From Paeniglutamicibacter psychrophenolicus (GTDB taxonomy: Bacteria > Actinomycetota > Actinomycetes > Actinomycetales > Micrococcaceae), in contig NZ_JAGIOE010000001.1 of assembly GCF_017876575.1 (NCBI RefSeq), positions 186,001 through 250,000 of the forward strand: a stretch of DNA of 64,000 nucleotides. Direction: 5' to 3'. Positions within the stretch are counted from its first letter, which is position 1; every line of letters begins with the position of its first letter. Of the stretch, positions 16,454 through 27,427 are shown in pieces. Position numbers and translations under genes: made by a program. The notes beneath the pieces were generated by a model. The model saw only the letters and a list, made by a program, of their open reading frames with translations, searched no databases and was not told the DNA's origin.

Positions 16454-17953
16454 CTACTTGTCGCCGGAGTGCTGGGCCAGGAAGGAATACACCTCGGTCT
16501 CGTCGACGCCGGGGAAGGCCCCCTGCGGCATGGCCGCCAGCAGGTGCGTCTGGGCGCGGGCGCTGGGCCAGGCCTGCCCTGCCCATTGCTTCTGGAGTTC
16601 CAGCGGCGGGCGGCGGCAGCACGATTCGTCCGGGCAGGTGGAGATGGAGCGTTCGGTGGTGTCACGCCCGCGGAACCACTTCACGTGCACGTACGGCACC
16701 CCGATGCTCAGCGAGAACTTCCCGGTGGTGGAGCGTTCGGTCCGCGCGGTGCACCAGAAGGTGCCGGCGGTGGTGTCGGTGTATTGGTTGTAGGCGCTGA
16801 ACTGGTCGGCCACGTCGAAGACCTCTCGGCTGGTCCAGTGCCGGCAGACCGACTGGCCCTCGATGGCACCGATGTGGTCCATCGGGAAGTTCACCCCGTC
16901 GTTCTCGTAGGCCTTGTGGATGATGCCGGACTCGTGGACCTTCTGGAAGTGCACCGTGATACCCAGGTGCTCCGTGGCCAGGTTGGTGAAGCGGTGGGCA
17001 GCGGTCTCGTAGGACACGGCGAAGGCGTCCCGGATGTCCTCGACCGCGAGCTCGCGGGCGTTCTTGGCGCGTTGCAGGTATTCGACGGTGGCCTTCTCGG
17101 GCATCATCAAGGACGCCGCGAAGTAGTTGGTGGCCACGCGCTGGCGCAGGAACTCGGCGTAGTCGCTCGGGGTGGCGTGGCCCAGCACGTGGTGGCCGAA
17201 CGCCTGCAGCAGCACCGACCGGGTCGAGTGCTCGGAGCGCTGGGACTGGGTGAGGTAGACCCGCATGTTTTTCAGGTCGGTCACCGAGCGGGTGGAGTGC
17301 GGCAGGTCCGAGACGTTGTGCAGCGAGAAGCCAAGGTGCGAGGCGATGTCGGCGACCTCGTGGTGTGAGAGCGGTCCGGTGGCATGGCCGATGGCCTTGA
17401 GCACCTTGGACGCTTCCTTCTCGATCTCCGGGTAGTAGTTGTTGCGCTCGCGCATCTCCCCGCGCAGCTCGGCATTGGCGCGCCGGGCTTCCTCGGGCGT
17501 TGCGGATTGCTCGTTGAGCCGGCGTTCCAGCTCGCCCTGCAGCCCGACCAGGGATTCGAGCACGTCCATGGGCAGCCGGGAGGAAATGCGCACCTTGGGC
17601 AGCCCAAGTGCCTGGTAGAGCGGGCCGCGCTGGGCGCGCTCGAGTTCGATCTCCAGGGCCGCGCGCTTGGTGGGCGGCTCGGCGCCGAGCAGTTCCTCGA
17701 GCCCCACGCCGAAGACCGAAGCCAGCGACTTGAGCATGCTCAGCTTGGGTTCGCGCTTCCCGTTTTCCATCAGCGAGAGCTGGCTCGGCGCCGTCCCCAC
17801 GGCTTCCGAGAGGTCGTCAAGGGTCATCGCCTTGGCCTTGCGCAGGTGGCGGATCCGCCGGCCGAGGGAAATGATGTCCAGCTCTTCGGCGTCTTCCGGG
17901 GACAGGATGCTCTTTTCCGGCGCTGCGGGCCGGTTCCATGTGGGGGTGCTCAC
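16454..17953 (-). CDS. ramB: RamB-type acetate metabolism regulator
   Basis: A 499-residue regulator. An XRE helix-turn-helix, SLGRRIRHLRKAKAMTLDDL then APSQLSLMENGKREPKLSML, spans about residues 28-85. An IrrE/ImmA-like middle domain follows; its metal motif reads GHHVLGH rather than HEXXH, so the glutamate is missing and peptidase activity is unlikely. A cysteine-containing C-terminal domain has STCPDESCCRRPP. In Corynebacterium RamB binds sites with a TTTGCAAA core and represses aceA, aceB and ack-pta. The gene ends the taurine island, and aceA/aceB lie 18 kb away. GTG 17953 has only a weak ribosome site, so the mRNA may be leaderless. A perfect CTTTGCAAAG palindrome lies 81 bases upstream. 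Confidence 0.88.
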   Translation of the reverse strand: MSTPTWNRPAAPEKSILSPEDAEELDIISLGRRIRHLRKAKAMTLDDLSEAVGTAPSQLSLMENGKREPKLSMLKSLASVFGVGLEELLGAEPPTKRAALEIELERAQRGPLYQALGLPKVRISSRLPMDVLESLVGLQGELERRLNEQSATPEEARRANAELRGEMRERNNYYPEIEKEASKVLKAIGHATGPLSHHEVADIASHLGFSLHNVSDLPHSTRSVTDLKNMRVYLTQSQRSEHSTRSVLLQAFGHHVLGHATPSDYAEFLRQRVATNYFAASLMMPEKATVEYLQRAKNARELAVEDIRDAFAVSYETAAHRFTNLATEHLGITVHFQKVHESGIIHKAYENDGVNFPMDHIGAIEGQSVCRHWTSREVFDVADQFSAYNQYTDTTAGTFWCTARTERSTTGKFSLSIGVPYVHVKWFRGRDTTERSISTCPDESCCRRPPLELQKQWAGQAWPSARAQTHLLAAMPQGAFPGVDETEVYSFLAQHSGDK

Positions 17954-18033
17954 GTTTTCAGGGTACGGGAAGAACTCAACATCTTTCCAGCATTCCGGCC
18001 AATGTGTCCATTGCAGGAACGCTGAAGAATGTC

Positions 18034-18043
18034 CTTTGCAAAG
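18034..18043. promoter_or_regulatory. RamB-type palindrome upstream of ramB
   Basis: CTTTGCAAAG, a perfect 10-base palindrome containing the TTTGCAAA core known for corynebacterial RamB sites. Its position 81 bases before the ramB start fits autoregulation, which is known for RamB elsewhere. Confidence 0.6.
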
Positions 18044-18119
18044 AATCTGGCCTGTTGCCAAGCACCCGGAGCGAGAGCTAGCAATCGTCGCCGTCAACGG
18101 CGCGGTGGCGGCAGGCTGC

Positions 18120-18141
18120 GGGCCGGGCTTCCGCCCGGCCC
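18120..18141 (-). terminator. GC-rich hairpin after the first DszC-like gene
   Basis: A perfect 9-bp stem, GGGCCGGGC with its complement around TTCC, 40 bases past the stop at 18181. It has no T-run. It probably ends the monooxygenase operon before ramB. Confidence 0.55.
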
Positions 18142-18180
18142 GCCGCCGGTGGCGTTTGATCCGCAGGGAGCGCCGCGCTG

Positions 18181-19419
18181 CTACCCCTTCTTTGACGCCC
18201 CGATGGCCCAGACCCGCGGCAGGGCCGCACCGTTGACGGCGTGGTCCCCGACCAGCCTGGCCTTGTAGACCCAGGGGTTGTGGTTGCCGGCGGTGCGGGC
18301 GTTGCGCCAGTGGCGGTCCAGGTTCTTGCTGGTGCTGGTCGCCGAGGCGGCCAGCGCGTCAAAGGCGTGGGTCACCGCGTTGAGCACCAACGGGGTGAGC
18401 GCCACCTGGGCCTGCGCCGAGGCCAGTTCCGCGGCGTCGTTGGCGGCCTCGTCCTCCTGTTCGGTGAGGTCCCCGGCATGGACCCCGACTGCGGCTTCGT
18501 AGGCGCGCTGCAGGGAAGCGGCCACGCGTTCCACCGCTCCGGCCGCCACGAATGCCGCCGCGGAGACCTCCCCGACGATCTGCAGCAGCTGCGGGTCCTG
18601 CCCCGCCACGTCGGCCGCGGCGTGGCTGAAGGTGCGCTTGCGCGCGGCCAGCTCGGCAGCGAACTCGCGTTCGACGGCTCGCGCCGTTCCGGCGAGCACC
18701 GCCAGCAACACCTCCTGGTAGAAGGCCGTCTGGTACTTGAATCGGGTGTCGAACTCGATGAGGTTCTCGTCGGCAACCACCGCGTTGCTGAACGTCGAGG
18801 TCCCGGTTCCGGTGGTGCGCTGGCCGAATCCGTCCCAGTCGTCGTCCAGTTGCACGCCCGGCTGGTGGGCGTTGACCGCGGCTATGACCCGCGTGCCGGT
18901 GTCGGTGCGCTGGGCGTAGGTGTCGATCCAGTCGGCGTAGATCGACCCGGTCGAGTAGTACTTGGTCCCGTTGACCACGAATCCGCCGTTGCCGTCGGGG
19001 CTGACCTTGGTGTTCACCTCGCCAACGGTGACGGTCCCGATTTCCGTCCAGGAGTTGCCGACCAGGTCGCCGGCGGAGAAGCGTGCCAGCCACTTGTCGC
19101 GTTCGGCGCCCGGGGCGGCGACGAGCCGGTCCTCCACGAACGCGAAGTGTGCGCGCAGCGCCTGGGTGATGTTGGGGTCCGCCGCCGCGAGTTCGGTCAG
19201 CAGCTCGAAGAGCTCGGGGAGCGTGGCCCCTGCCCCTCCGTGGGATTCGGGCACCCTCACCGCACCGAACCCGGCCGCGGCCAGCGCCGCCACCTGTTTG
19301 CGGGGAAGTGATTGTGTGCGGTCGCGCTCCGAGGCGCCTGCGGCGATCTCGGCGAAGAGTGGGGCGAAGCGTGCCGAGAGCTGCTCGAGCCGGCTGCGGT
19401 TCAGGGAAGTCGTGGTCAT
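18181..19419 (-). CDS. DszC/SfnB-like flavin monooxygenase (acyl-CoA dehydrogenase fold), copy 1
   Basis: A 412-residue protein of the acyl-CoA dehydrogenase fold. It shows AALAAAGFGAVRVPESHGG near residue 50, DLVGNSWTEIGT, and GGFVVNGTKYYSTGS in the middle beta domain. The C-terminal HWRNARTAGNHNPWVYKARL is the ending seen in DszC and SfnB-type oxygenases rather than in true acyl-CoA dehydrogenases, which lack it. Such enzymes use reduced flavin and oxygen to oxidise organosulfur or amine compounds. It is the last gene of a seven-gene minus-strand cluster. No flavin reductase gene is nearby, so one must come from elsewhere. The substrate is unknown. Confidence 0.78.
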   Translation of the reverse strand: MTTTSLNRSRLEQLSARFAPLFAEIAAGASERDRTQSLPRKQVAALAAAGFGAVRVPESHGGAGATLPELFELLTELAAADPNITQALRAHFAFVEDRLVAAPGAERDKWLARFSAGDLVGNSWTEIGTVTVGEVNTKVSPDGNGGFVVNGTKYYSTGSIYADWIDTYAQRTDTGTRVIAAVNAHQPGVQLDDDWDGFGQRTTGTGTSTFSNAVVADENLIEFDTRFKYQTAFYQEVLLAVLAGTARAVEREFAAELAARKRTFSHAAADVAGQDPQLLQIVGEVSAAAFVAAGAVERVAASLQRAYEAAVGVHAGDLTEQEDEAANDAAELASAQAQVALTPLVLNAVTHAFDALAASATSTSKNLDRHWRNARTAGNHNPWVYKARLVGDHAVNGAALPRVWAIGASKKG

Positions 19420-19455
19420 GGGGGCTCCTGTTCGTGAAGGGCTGGCGGTCCGGCT

Positions 19456-20682
19456 TTAGGTGTAGAGCGAGAGGGGCTGCAATTCGCCGTGCAGGAAGTG
19501 GGCGCCGACCTCGATCTTCTTGTAGTCGACTGGGTCATGCAGGGTGTGGGTGCGCACATTGCGCCAGAACAGGTCCAGGCCCACGGAGTTGGCGGTAGAG
19601 CTGGCGCCGGTGACCTCGAAGATTCGGTTGGCGACCTCGATGCCGGTCTCGGTGGCCACGACCTTCAGTTCGGCGATGGCGATGGCATACTCGCCGCGCT
19701 GTGCAGCGGTCAATGTGCCGGAGCGGGCGACCTCGGCATCGAAGCGGCGGTTCAGCTTCTCGGCGAGCGCCTCCACTGCGGCGGTGCGTGCCTTCAGCTC
19801 CCCGATCGCGCGCTGGAAGACGACATCGCGCGAGTAGCTTGCCGCGTTGGAGAGGAACCACGCGTTCTTGCGCGCCAACAGCAGTTCCCGGCCCTTGGCC
19901 AGTGCGCCCTGGGCGACGCCCAGGTAGAAGTTTCCAAAGCCAAGCTGGACCCCGGGGGTCAGCAGCGAGGCGATGGGTTCGTCGGTGACCGGTCCGAGGA
20001 TGTCCCCCGGCAACACGGCAACATCGGTGTACTTCACGGAGCCCGAGGCTGTCAGTCGCTGTCCCAGGTGGTCCCAGTCCCCCAGCAGCTCCAGGCCCTC
20101 ACGTGCTGTATCGAGGACAAAGGCGAGGACCTTGCCGTCCTCGGTGCCCCCTTGGATGATTGCGTTGACGATGATGACTTCGCCCACCCCGGAGCCCGTG
20201 GAGAAGCGCTTGAGCCCGTTGAGTCGGTATCCGTCGCCATCCTCGGTGAGCACCAATGTGGGGTCGACCGGGTTCACCGAATCTCCCCAGAGCCAGCCGC
20301 CCTGGACCGTGCGTCGCCACCATGCGGGCTGGTCGGCAGGATCCGCGTAAAAGCCGATGCCTGCTTGGTTGAAGTAATGGTAGGCCAGCAGCTGGGAGAT
20401 CGACCCGTCGGCCGTGGCAAGGATGCGAACTGTGTGGAAGGCCGATTCGAAGTGCCCGCCGCCCCCGCCGTACTCGGCCGGGACCAGCAGGTCCAAGAGG
20501 CCCGACGAGCGCAGGAGCTCGGCTTCGGTGCGGGGCGTTGCGTTGGCGCGGTCGCGCTCCAGTGCATCGGTGGCCAGGGTGTCGGCGACGGCTTGGGCGA
20601 TCGCGCTCCAGTGGGCGATCTCGGCGTCGTCGGCGTGTCCGCTCCAGGGGGTGCGGCGCAGGGTTTCGGTGTTGGTGCTCAA
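19456..20682 (-). CDS. DszC/SfnB-like flavin monooxygenase, copy 2
   Basis: A 408-residue relative of the following gene product. LLDLLVPAEYGGGGGHFESAF and GDGYRLNGLKRFSTGSGVG are the fold markers; the end, FWRNVRTHTLHDPVDYKKIEVG, is the DszC-type ending. Start is TTG 20682 with GAAAGAGG upstream. The two copies are clearly diverged, so they likely act on different substrates or as two steps rather than as a recent duplication. It lies 20 bases after the NtaA-like gene and 37 before copy 1, so these three are one operon. Sulfur scavenging from a sulfone or thioether is the favoured, unproven, role. Confidence 0.78.
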   Translation of the reverse strand: MSTNTETLRRTPWSGHADDAEIAHWSAIAQAVADTLATDALERDRANATPRTEAELLRSSGLLDLLVPAEYGGGGGHFESAFHTVRILATADGSISQLLAYHYFNQAGIGFYADPADQPAWWRRTVQGGWLWGDSVNPVDPTLVLTEDGDGYRLNGLKRFSTGSGVGEVIIVNAIIQGGTEDGKVLAFVLDTAREGLELLGDWDHLGQRLTASGSVKYTDVAVLPGDILGPVTDEPIASLLTPGVQLGFGNFYLGVAQGALAKGRELLLARKNAWFLSNAASYSRDVVFQRAIGELKARTAAVEALAEKLNRRFDAEVARSGTLTAAQRGEYAIAIAELKVVATETGIEVANRIFEVTGASSTANSVGLDLFWRNVRTHTLHDPVDYKKIEVGAHFLHGELQPLSLYT

Positions 20683-20701
20683 CGGTTTGCCTCTTTCCTA
20701 T

Positions 20702-22141
20702 TCACTGGTTTGAAGCCAGGACGGCTTCGGGGGTGGCGCTTGCGGCAGCTTCTTCGGCGGATGGTTTGCCGGCGTAGGCGCCGCGGTATGCGGCTGCCGG
20801 GTGCGTGTCAGCGACCCGGGTGTTGCCTTGCCCCGCCACGTATTCGCGCAGGGTGTTGCCTTGGTAGTCATCCCATGCCCTGCCACGCTTGCGCAGTTCC
20901 GGGACCACCAGGTCACTGAACTGTTCAAACGATCCCGGGGTCACCGCGTAGGCCAGGTTGATGCCGTCGAGCCCCGATTCGTCCACCCACCGTTCCACTT
21001 CGTCGGCAACGGTTTCGGCGGATCCAACGAAGACCGGGCCGATTCCGCCAATGCCGAGGTAGTCGGCGATCGCATTCGGGGTCCACGATCTGGTCGCATC
21101 CGCGGTGGTGAAGATCGAGAGGGCGGAACGCGCGGCATTGGTGTCTATGTACTTCAGTTCCTCGTCCCCCGCATACTGGCTCAGGTCCAGGCCGGACCAA
21201 CCTCCGTAGAAGGTCATGGCGCCTTCGCGGGATGAATAGGACTGGTATTCGCGGTACAGGGCCTCCGCCTTGGCGTCCGAGTCGGCGACCACCGTGGTGA
21301 CCAGCGCGTAGATCTTGGCTGCATCGCGCGGGCGGCCGACCATTTCCATTTCGTCGCGGATGGCCTCGGTCTGGCGCCGGGTGACGGTGGTGTTGATCGA
21401 ATTCAGGAAGATCCCCTCGGCGTGCGTGGCGCCAAAGCGCCTGCCGCGGGAGGAAGCCCCTGCCTGGAAGATGGCTGGGGTGCGTTGGATGGATGGCTCG
21501 GAAAGGTGGATGCCAGGCACCTTGTAGTAGGTGCCGTCATGATTGATGGGGTGCACCTTGGACGGGTCGGTGTAGATCCCGCGCTCTCGGTCCTTGACCA
21601 CAGCCCCTTCCTCCCACGAGCCTTCCCAGAGCTTGTAGACGACCTCCATGAATTCGTCGGCGAGGTCGTACCGCTCGTCGTGGCCCAGCTGACGGGTGTA
21701 TCCCAGGTTGCGGGCGGCGGATTCGAGGTAGCTGGTGACCACGTTCCAGCCGATGCGCCCACGCGTGAGGTGGTCAAGGGACGAGAACTTGCGGGCCAGC
21801 GCGTAGGGCTGCTCGTAGGTCAGTGCGCTGGTCACCGCGAACCCGAGGTTCTTCGTCACTGCTGCCATCGCAGAGACCTGCATGAACGGGTCGTTCAGTG
21901 GAACCTGGTCTGCATCCAGCAGAGCCGGGGCGCTGGAGTTTTGATAGACATCGTAGATGCCCAGGACATCGGCCAGGAAGAGGGCGTCGAAGCCACCTGC
22001 TTCCAAGGTCTTGGCCAGATTCGTCCAATATTCGAGGGTGTTGTAGTCGTCGGCCCGATTTTCAGGGTGCCGCCACAGGCCCGGGCTCTGATGGGTTGGG
22101 GTGGTCATGTCGAAGGCATTGAGGGAAATGCGTTGTGTCAT
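20702..22141 (-). CDS. NtaA/SnaA/DszA-family FMN monooxygenase
   Basis: A 479-residue luciferase-like monooxygenase of the group that includes nitrilotriacetate monooxygenase, DszA and dimethylsulfide monooxygenase. Typical stretches are MTQRISLNAFDM at the start, HPENRADDYNTLEYWTNLAK, GRIGWNVVTSYLESAARNLG, and IFQAGASSRGRRFGATHAEG. The C-terminal DDYQGNTLREYV is also characteristic. FMNH2 and oxygen are the cosubstrates. With two DszC-like genes beside it, the set recalls the dsz desulfurization logic, in which DszC oxidises the sulfide and DszA opens the sulfone. A DszB desulfinase is not present, so the product and endpoint are unknown. Confidence 0.85.
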   Translation of the reverse strand: MTQRISLNAFDMTTPTHQSPGLWRHPENRADDYNTLEYWTNLAKTLEAGGFDALFLADVLGIYDVYQNSSAPALLDADQVPLNDPFMQVSAMAAVTKNLGFAVTSALTYEQPYALARKFSSLDHLTRGRIGWNVVTSYLESAARNLGYTRQLGHDERYDLADEFMEVVYKLWEGSWEEGAVVKDRERGIYTDPSKVHPINHDGTYYKVPGIHLSEPSIQRTPAIFQAGASSRGRRFGATHAEGIFLNSINTTVTRRQTEAIRDEMEMVGRPRDAAKIYALVTTVVADSDAKAEALYREYQSYSSREGAMTFYGGWSGLDLSQYAGDEELKYIDTNAARSALSIFTTADATRSWTPNAIADYLGIGGIGPVFVGSAETVADEVERWVDESGLDGINLAYAVTPGSFEQFSDLVVPELRKRGRAWDDYQGNTLREYVAGQGNTRVADTHPAAAYRGAYAGKPSAEEAAASATPEAVLASNQ

Positions 22142-22161
22142 GGTGTTCTTTGCCCTTTTCC

Positions 22162-23262
22162 TTAGTCTGTTTCAGTGGTTGTGGCGCGAGGTGCGGGCCT
22201 GGTGAAGAACCGGGCCAGGTTCCCCTTGCCGGCCGGGGTGTTTCGGGTCAGCAGCACGCCCAGCAGCAGGATGGCCAGAAGCACCACGCCGCGGCCCAGT
22301 CCCTGCCAGAAGAAGGAGAGCCCCACCAGGTTCATCCCGTTGCTCAGCAACGCGAAGATCAGCACGCCGATCATGGTCCCGGGAACCGAGACGCGGGAGA
22401 AGCGCGAAAGCGTCGCACCGATGAAGACCGCGCCGATTGCATCCATCAGGTAGGCCTGGCCGGAGCCCGGCACGAACCCGTTGGTCCGCGAGGCCAGGAT
22501 GACCCCGGCAAATCCCGCGACCAGGGAGCAGAGGAGGTAGGCCGAGGCTGTGATGCGGTTGATGCGCAGCCCGGAGATCCGTGCCGCGGTGGGCTGTTCA
22601 CCGGTGACGGTCACTCCGCGGCCCCAACGGGTGGCACCGAGCAAGGCACCGACGACGAGGGCAACCAGCGCGGCGCTGACGATGACCCCATCCACATCGA
22701 CCAGGTAGCCGCGTCCGAGCAGGGCGAACTCGATCGGAACGCGCGGCTTGGACAGGTAAATGGGCGCACCTCCGCCGGTGAGCAGCTGCTGGACGCTGGT
22801 GCCGATGAACCAGACGCTCAGCGTCGCCAGGAACGGCGGGATCCGCAGGCCAACGATCAGCGCCGCATTGACGGCTCCGACCAGCAGCCCGAAGAGCAGG
22901 CCAACCACGATGGCAACCCAGGCCCGGTAGCCGTCGGCGATCAGCGCCGCGGCGCCCAGTGCCGCAAGGTCTACCGCGACGCCGATGGACAGGTCGATGC
23001 CACCGGCCCGGACCACGATGGTCAGGCCCGTGGCAACCAGCGCCAGGATGGCCATTTGGCCCAGCACGCCGGCAAGGTTCCCCACGCTGAGGAAGACCGG
23101 GGAGAGCAGTCCGAAGCCCAGCAGGATCGCCGCCAGCGCCACGGGGGCGATCAATCGCGGTGCAACGGCACGCAGGCGTCCGGGCACCGAGGCCGTGGTG
23201 GGCACCGGCGGGGATGAGCGAGGAGCGGGGACATCGATCCGCGGTTCTTGGGTGATGGTCAT
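22162..23262 (-). CDS. ABC transporter permease (ribose/simple-sugar type) 1
   Basis: A 366-residue permease of the RbsC family with about nine membrane segments. GGIDLSIGVAVDLAALGAA and TGEQPTAARISGLRINRI with VFIGATLSRFSRVSVPGT are the family marks. It is the last of the four transporter genes and precedes the NtaA-like monooxygenase by 20 bases. ATG 23262 overlaps the upstream permease stop by four bases (translational coupling). Two different permeases suggest a heterodimeric channel, as in autoinducer-2 type importers. The substrate is inferred to be the compound the monooxygenases oxidise. Confidence 0.9.
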   Translation of the reverse strand: MTITQEPRIDVPAPRSSPPVPTTASVPGRLRAVAPRLIAPVALAAILLGFGLLSPVFLSVGNLAGVLGQMAILALVATGLTIVVRAGGIDLSIGVAVDLAALGAAALIADGYRAWVAIVVGLLFGLLVGAVNAALIVGLRIPPFLATLSVWFIGTSVQQLLTGGGAPIYLSKPRVPIEFALLGRGYLVDVDGVIVSAALVALVVGALLGATRWGRGVTVTGEQPTAARISGLRINRITASAYLLCSLVAGFAGVILASRTNGFVPGSGQAYLMDAIGAVFIGATLSRFSRVSVPGTMIGVLIFALLSNGMNLVGLSFFWQGLGRGVVLLAILLLGVLLTRNTPAGKGNLARFFTRPAPRATTTETD

Positions 23263-24262
23263 TTTGCGGTGTTCCTTCCTCGGACAACCACTACGGCGAG
23301 CACCAGCAGGATCAGGATGCCCTTGGCAGCCCCCACCCACTGGCTGGCGATCCCCAACAAGGTCAGCCCATTGGCCAGCCCCGCCACGAAGATGGCAGCG
23401 ACAACGGTTCCTGGGATGTTCACCACCAGCCGGCGGGAAAACACCGTGGACATGTAGGCGACCAGGATGATGTCCAACAGGATCTGTCCGCCGATTCCGG
23501 GGACGGCAGCCGAGAGCCGGGAAGCCAGCAGCACGCCGGCAATCCCGCCCAGCACCCCACTGATGACATAGCTGGAGAAGCGGTATCGGGCAGCGGAGAG
23601 TCCGGCAATCGAGGCCGCGGTGGCATTTTGCCCTACTGCGTAGTTGTTCACTCCCCAGGAGGTGTTGCCCAGCGCCCACCAAGCCACAAATGTGGCTGTG
23701 GCCAGCAGGAGCACGGATGCCGGCAACCCGGCAAAGCTTCCCTGGCGCAGCCAGAGGAACACTCCACCGTCAAGAGCAACCTTGATATTGTCGCTGACCA
23801 CCAATTCAAGGGACGTGGCGATGCCCATGGTGGCCAGTGTCGCCAGTAGCGGCCGCAGGCCCAGGACCACCGCGGCACCATTGAGCACACCCAGCGCGGC
23901 GGCAACCGCAAGGCCGGTGAGCACGGCGGCGAGGGCTCCGGTTCCAGCTGCTGCCGCAACCGCGGTGACGGTCCCGGCCAGCCCTGCCGTGGCGCCAATG
24001 GACAGGTCGATGCCGCCTTCCAGGATGTCGTCTCCGCCGGCGATGATCACGATGGCCAGGCCGATGCCGGCAATGCCGAAGACGGCTGCCTGGTTCAGCA
24101 CCGAAGCCACGTTTTCCCACTGCAGGAAGTACGGCGAGCCGAGGGCAAAGATCCCCAGAACCAGCAGGACCACGGCATACCCGGCCCATGCGACAATCGC
24201 CGGACGCTTGCGCGCCGGAGCCTTGGCCCCCCGTTTCCCGGTGGCTTGAAGTGTTGTGGCGC

Positions 24263-24266
<4 letters not shown>
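23259..24266 (-). CDS. ABC transporter permease (ribose/simple-sugar type) 2
   Basis: A 335-residue RbsC-like permease. ILEGGIDLSIGATAGLAGTV and GVNNYAVGQNATAASIAGLSAARYRFSSY are the family stretches, with INIPGTVVAA-like VNIPGTVVAAIF near the end. It overlaps the ATPase gene upstream and the other permease gene downstream by four bases each, so the three are translationally coupled. The N-terminus is strongly basic (GKRGAKAPARKRP), in line with an inside-facing tail. Confidence 0.9.
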
Positions 24267-25811
<1,545 letters not shown>

Positions 25812-25828
<17 letters not shown>

Positions 25829-26906
25829 GACGCACCTGATTCACGTTGGTCTTGTTGACGAAGATCGGGGCCAAGTAGCTGGTAGTGGGAACTTCGTCTG
25901 CACGCTCGCCCAAGAAGAGCGCGACGTTGGCTATCGACTGGGCTGCCATCGCCTTGGTCTGCTGCGCCACAGTCCCGGTGTAGGAGCTTCCCGCGTCGGC
26001 GATCAGATCTAGCGCACCAGGTTCGGCATCGACGCCGTAGAGCTTGATGTTATTGTCTCCCGTCGGGTCGATGGCCTGGGCCGCTCCGATCAACGGGATA
26101 TCCCAGCAGCTCCAGATGGCGTCGATCTCACCGGCGGGGAGACGGCGCAGCTGGTCCTGGATCTGCTTCTTGGCGTCCTCGATGGTGCCTTCATACTTGT
26201 CCTGCAACTCTGGCTGCTGGATTTCGATCCCGGGGTAGTCCTCGAGCACCATTTTGAGTTCGTTGTAGCGAATACGGCACGGGGTCACACCGGGGAATCC
26301 ATTGAAAGCAATGATCTTGCCCTTGCCCCCGATGTCCTCGGCCAGGGTGCGCGCGAGAGTGGAACCAATGGTCCAGTTGTCGCTGGTGACATTGTTGATG
26401 CTGTACTCGGACTGGAAATCGATGGTGAAGAGGGCGACGCCCGCTTCGCTGACCTTTTTTAGGGCTGGGCTGAGAGTCTGTGCATCGCCGAGAATCACGA
26501 CGATCGCATCCGGTTGCTGGGCCAGGAGATTTTCCACGTTGCTGACGTGCTTGTCATCCTTGGCCTCGGCTTGCGTTGCAATCACCGTGCCGCCGAGCCC
26601 CTCGATGCGCGTCTGGAGTTCTTCGTAGACGACCCGGCTGAAGTCGTGAACGATGTCTTTGGCCGCGATCCCTACAGTCTTGCCTTCCAGAGATGGGACT
26701 CCTTCCAGCGGATCTGCTGCCTCGGCCGGAACGCCAGCGGCAACGGTCCCGCCTTGGACGGGCACCTGGGCGGCCTCGGCCACGGGTTCCTTCAGGGAAC
26801 AACCCGTGACAAGGAAGGTCAGGGCCGCTGCGGTGCCGATGCCCTTCAGCATCGCTACACGAAGTGAACGACGGGACAAGTCCCGGCTGTGGTGGGGGTT
26901 TTGCAT
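25812..26906 (-). CDS. Periplasmic-binding-type lipoprotein of the ABC importer
   Basis: A 364-residue solute-binding protein of the sugar type I fold. A basic N-terminus and a hydrophobic stretch end in the lipobox LVTGC, so it should be a membrane-anchored lipoprotein. Its body contains DAIVVILGDAQTLSPALKKV, the ligand-contact IAFNGFPGVTPCRIRYNE and IDAIWSCWDIPLIGAAQAI, typical of Peripla_BP_4. ATG 26906 is favoured over the TTG three bases upstream because GAAGGA is at good distance. As first gene it opens the transporter-monooxygenase operon. Binding-pocket residues do not reveal the ligand. Confidence 0.85.
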
Positions 26907-27427
26907 CAAGACATTCCTTCAACAATCTCAGTGGCGAAGAAATCGGCAACCGGCATTTCCATGCAAGGGCAAGACCTTGCACCGGGAAGCTTCGCGAGAT
27001 CTCCATCGGTCCTGGCGGAAGCACTATCCACTAATTGCTCGGTGGACTTGCTGCGGCGTCAACAAGCCAGGTCTCTCGGCCGCTCTGGATGGGTACACTT
27101 CGATTCAAACAGCCAATTCTTGCCCGGGGAACCCAAACGTCACATGACGACCACATGCGGCCTCATGACGATATGAAAGTCCGTTTTGGCCTTAATGCGG
27201 AGTCTTATTTGGCTGCCAAGCCCTGGAATGTGGTCATGTGACGCAAGAAACCGTCACGTTCCGTCACCAATTGGCCCGGCGAACTGAGTTGAGCGATTTG
27301 TTCCGATCGCGTCGCGAAATATGTCGCGGGCTGCCGTGGCCAGCCACAAAGTGAAGTCTTCTGGCAAGGCTCCGCAATGGGCAACGGATCTAGAATGGAA
27401 ATATCGAAAAAGGGTCCGGTGGCCGCC
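26907..27427. promoter_or_regulatory. Upstream region of the organosulfur-type operon
   Basis: A 521-base gap with no convincing gene. It contains two copies of GTCACATGAC in opposite orientation: 27138-27156 reads CGTCACATGACGACCACAT and 27228-27243 reads ATGTGGTCATGTGACG. The flanking ACCACAT is also conserved in inverted form. Two further CGTCAC half-sites follow near 27251-27268. Paired sites about 72 bases apart suggest a looping or cooperative regulator. No promoter was assigned. Confidence 0.5.
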
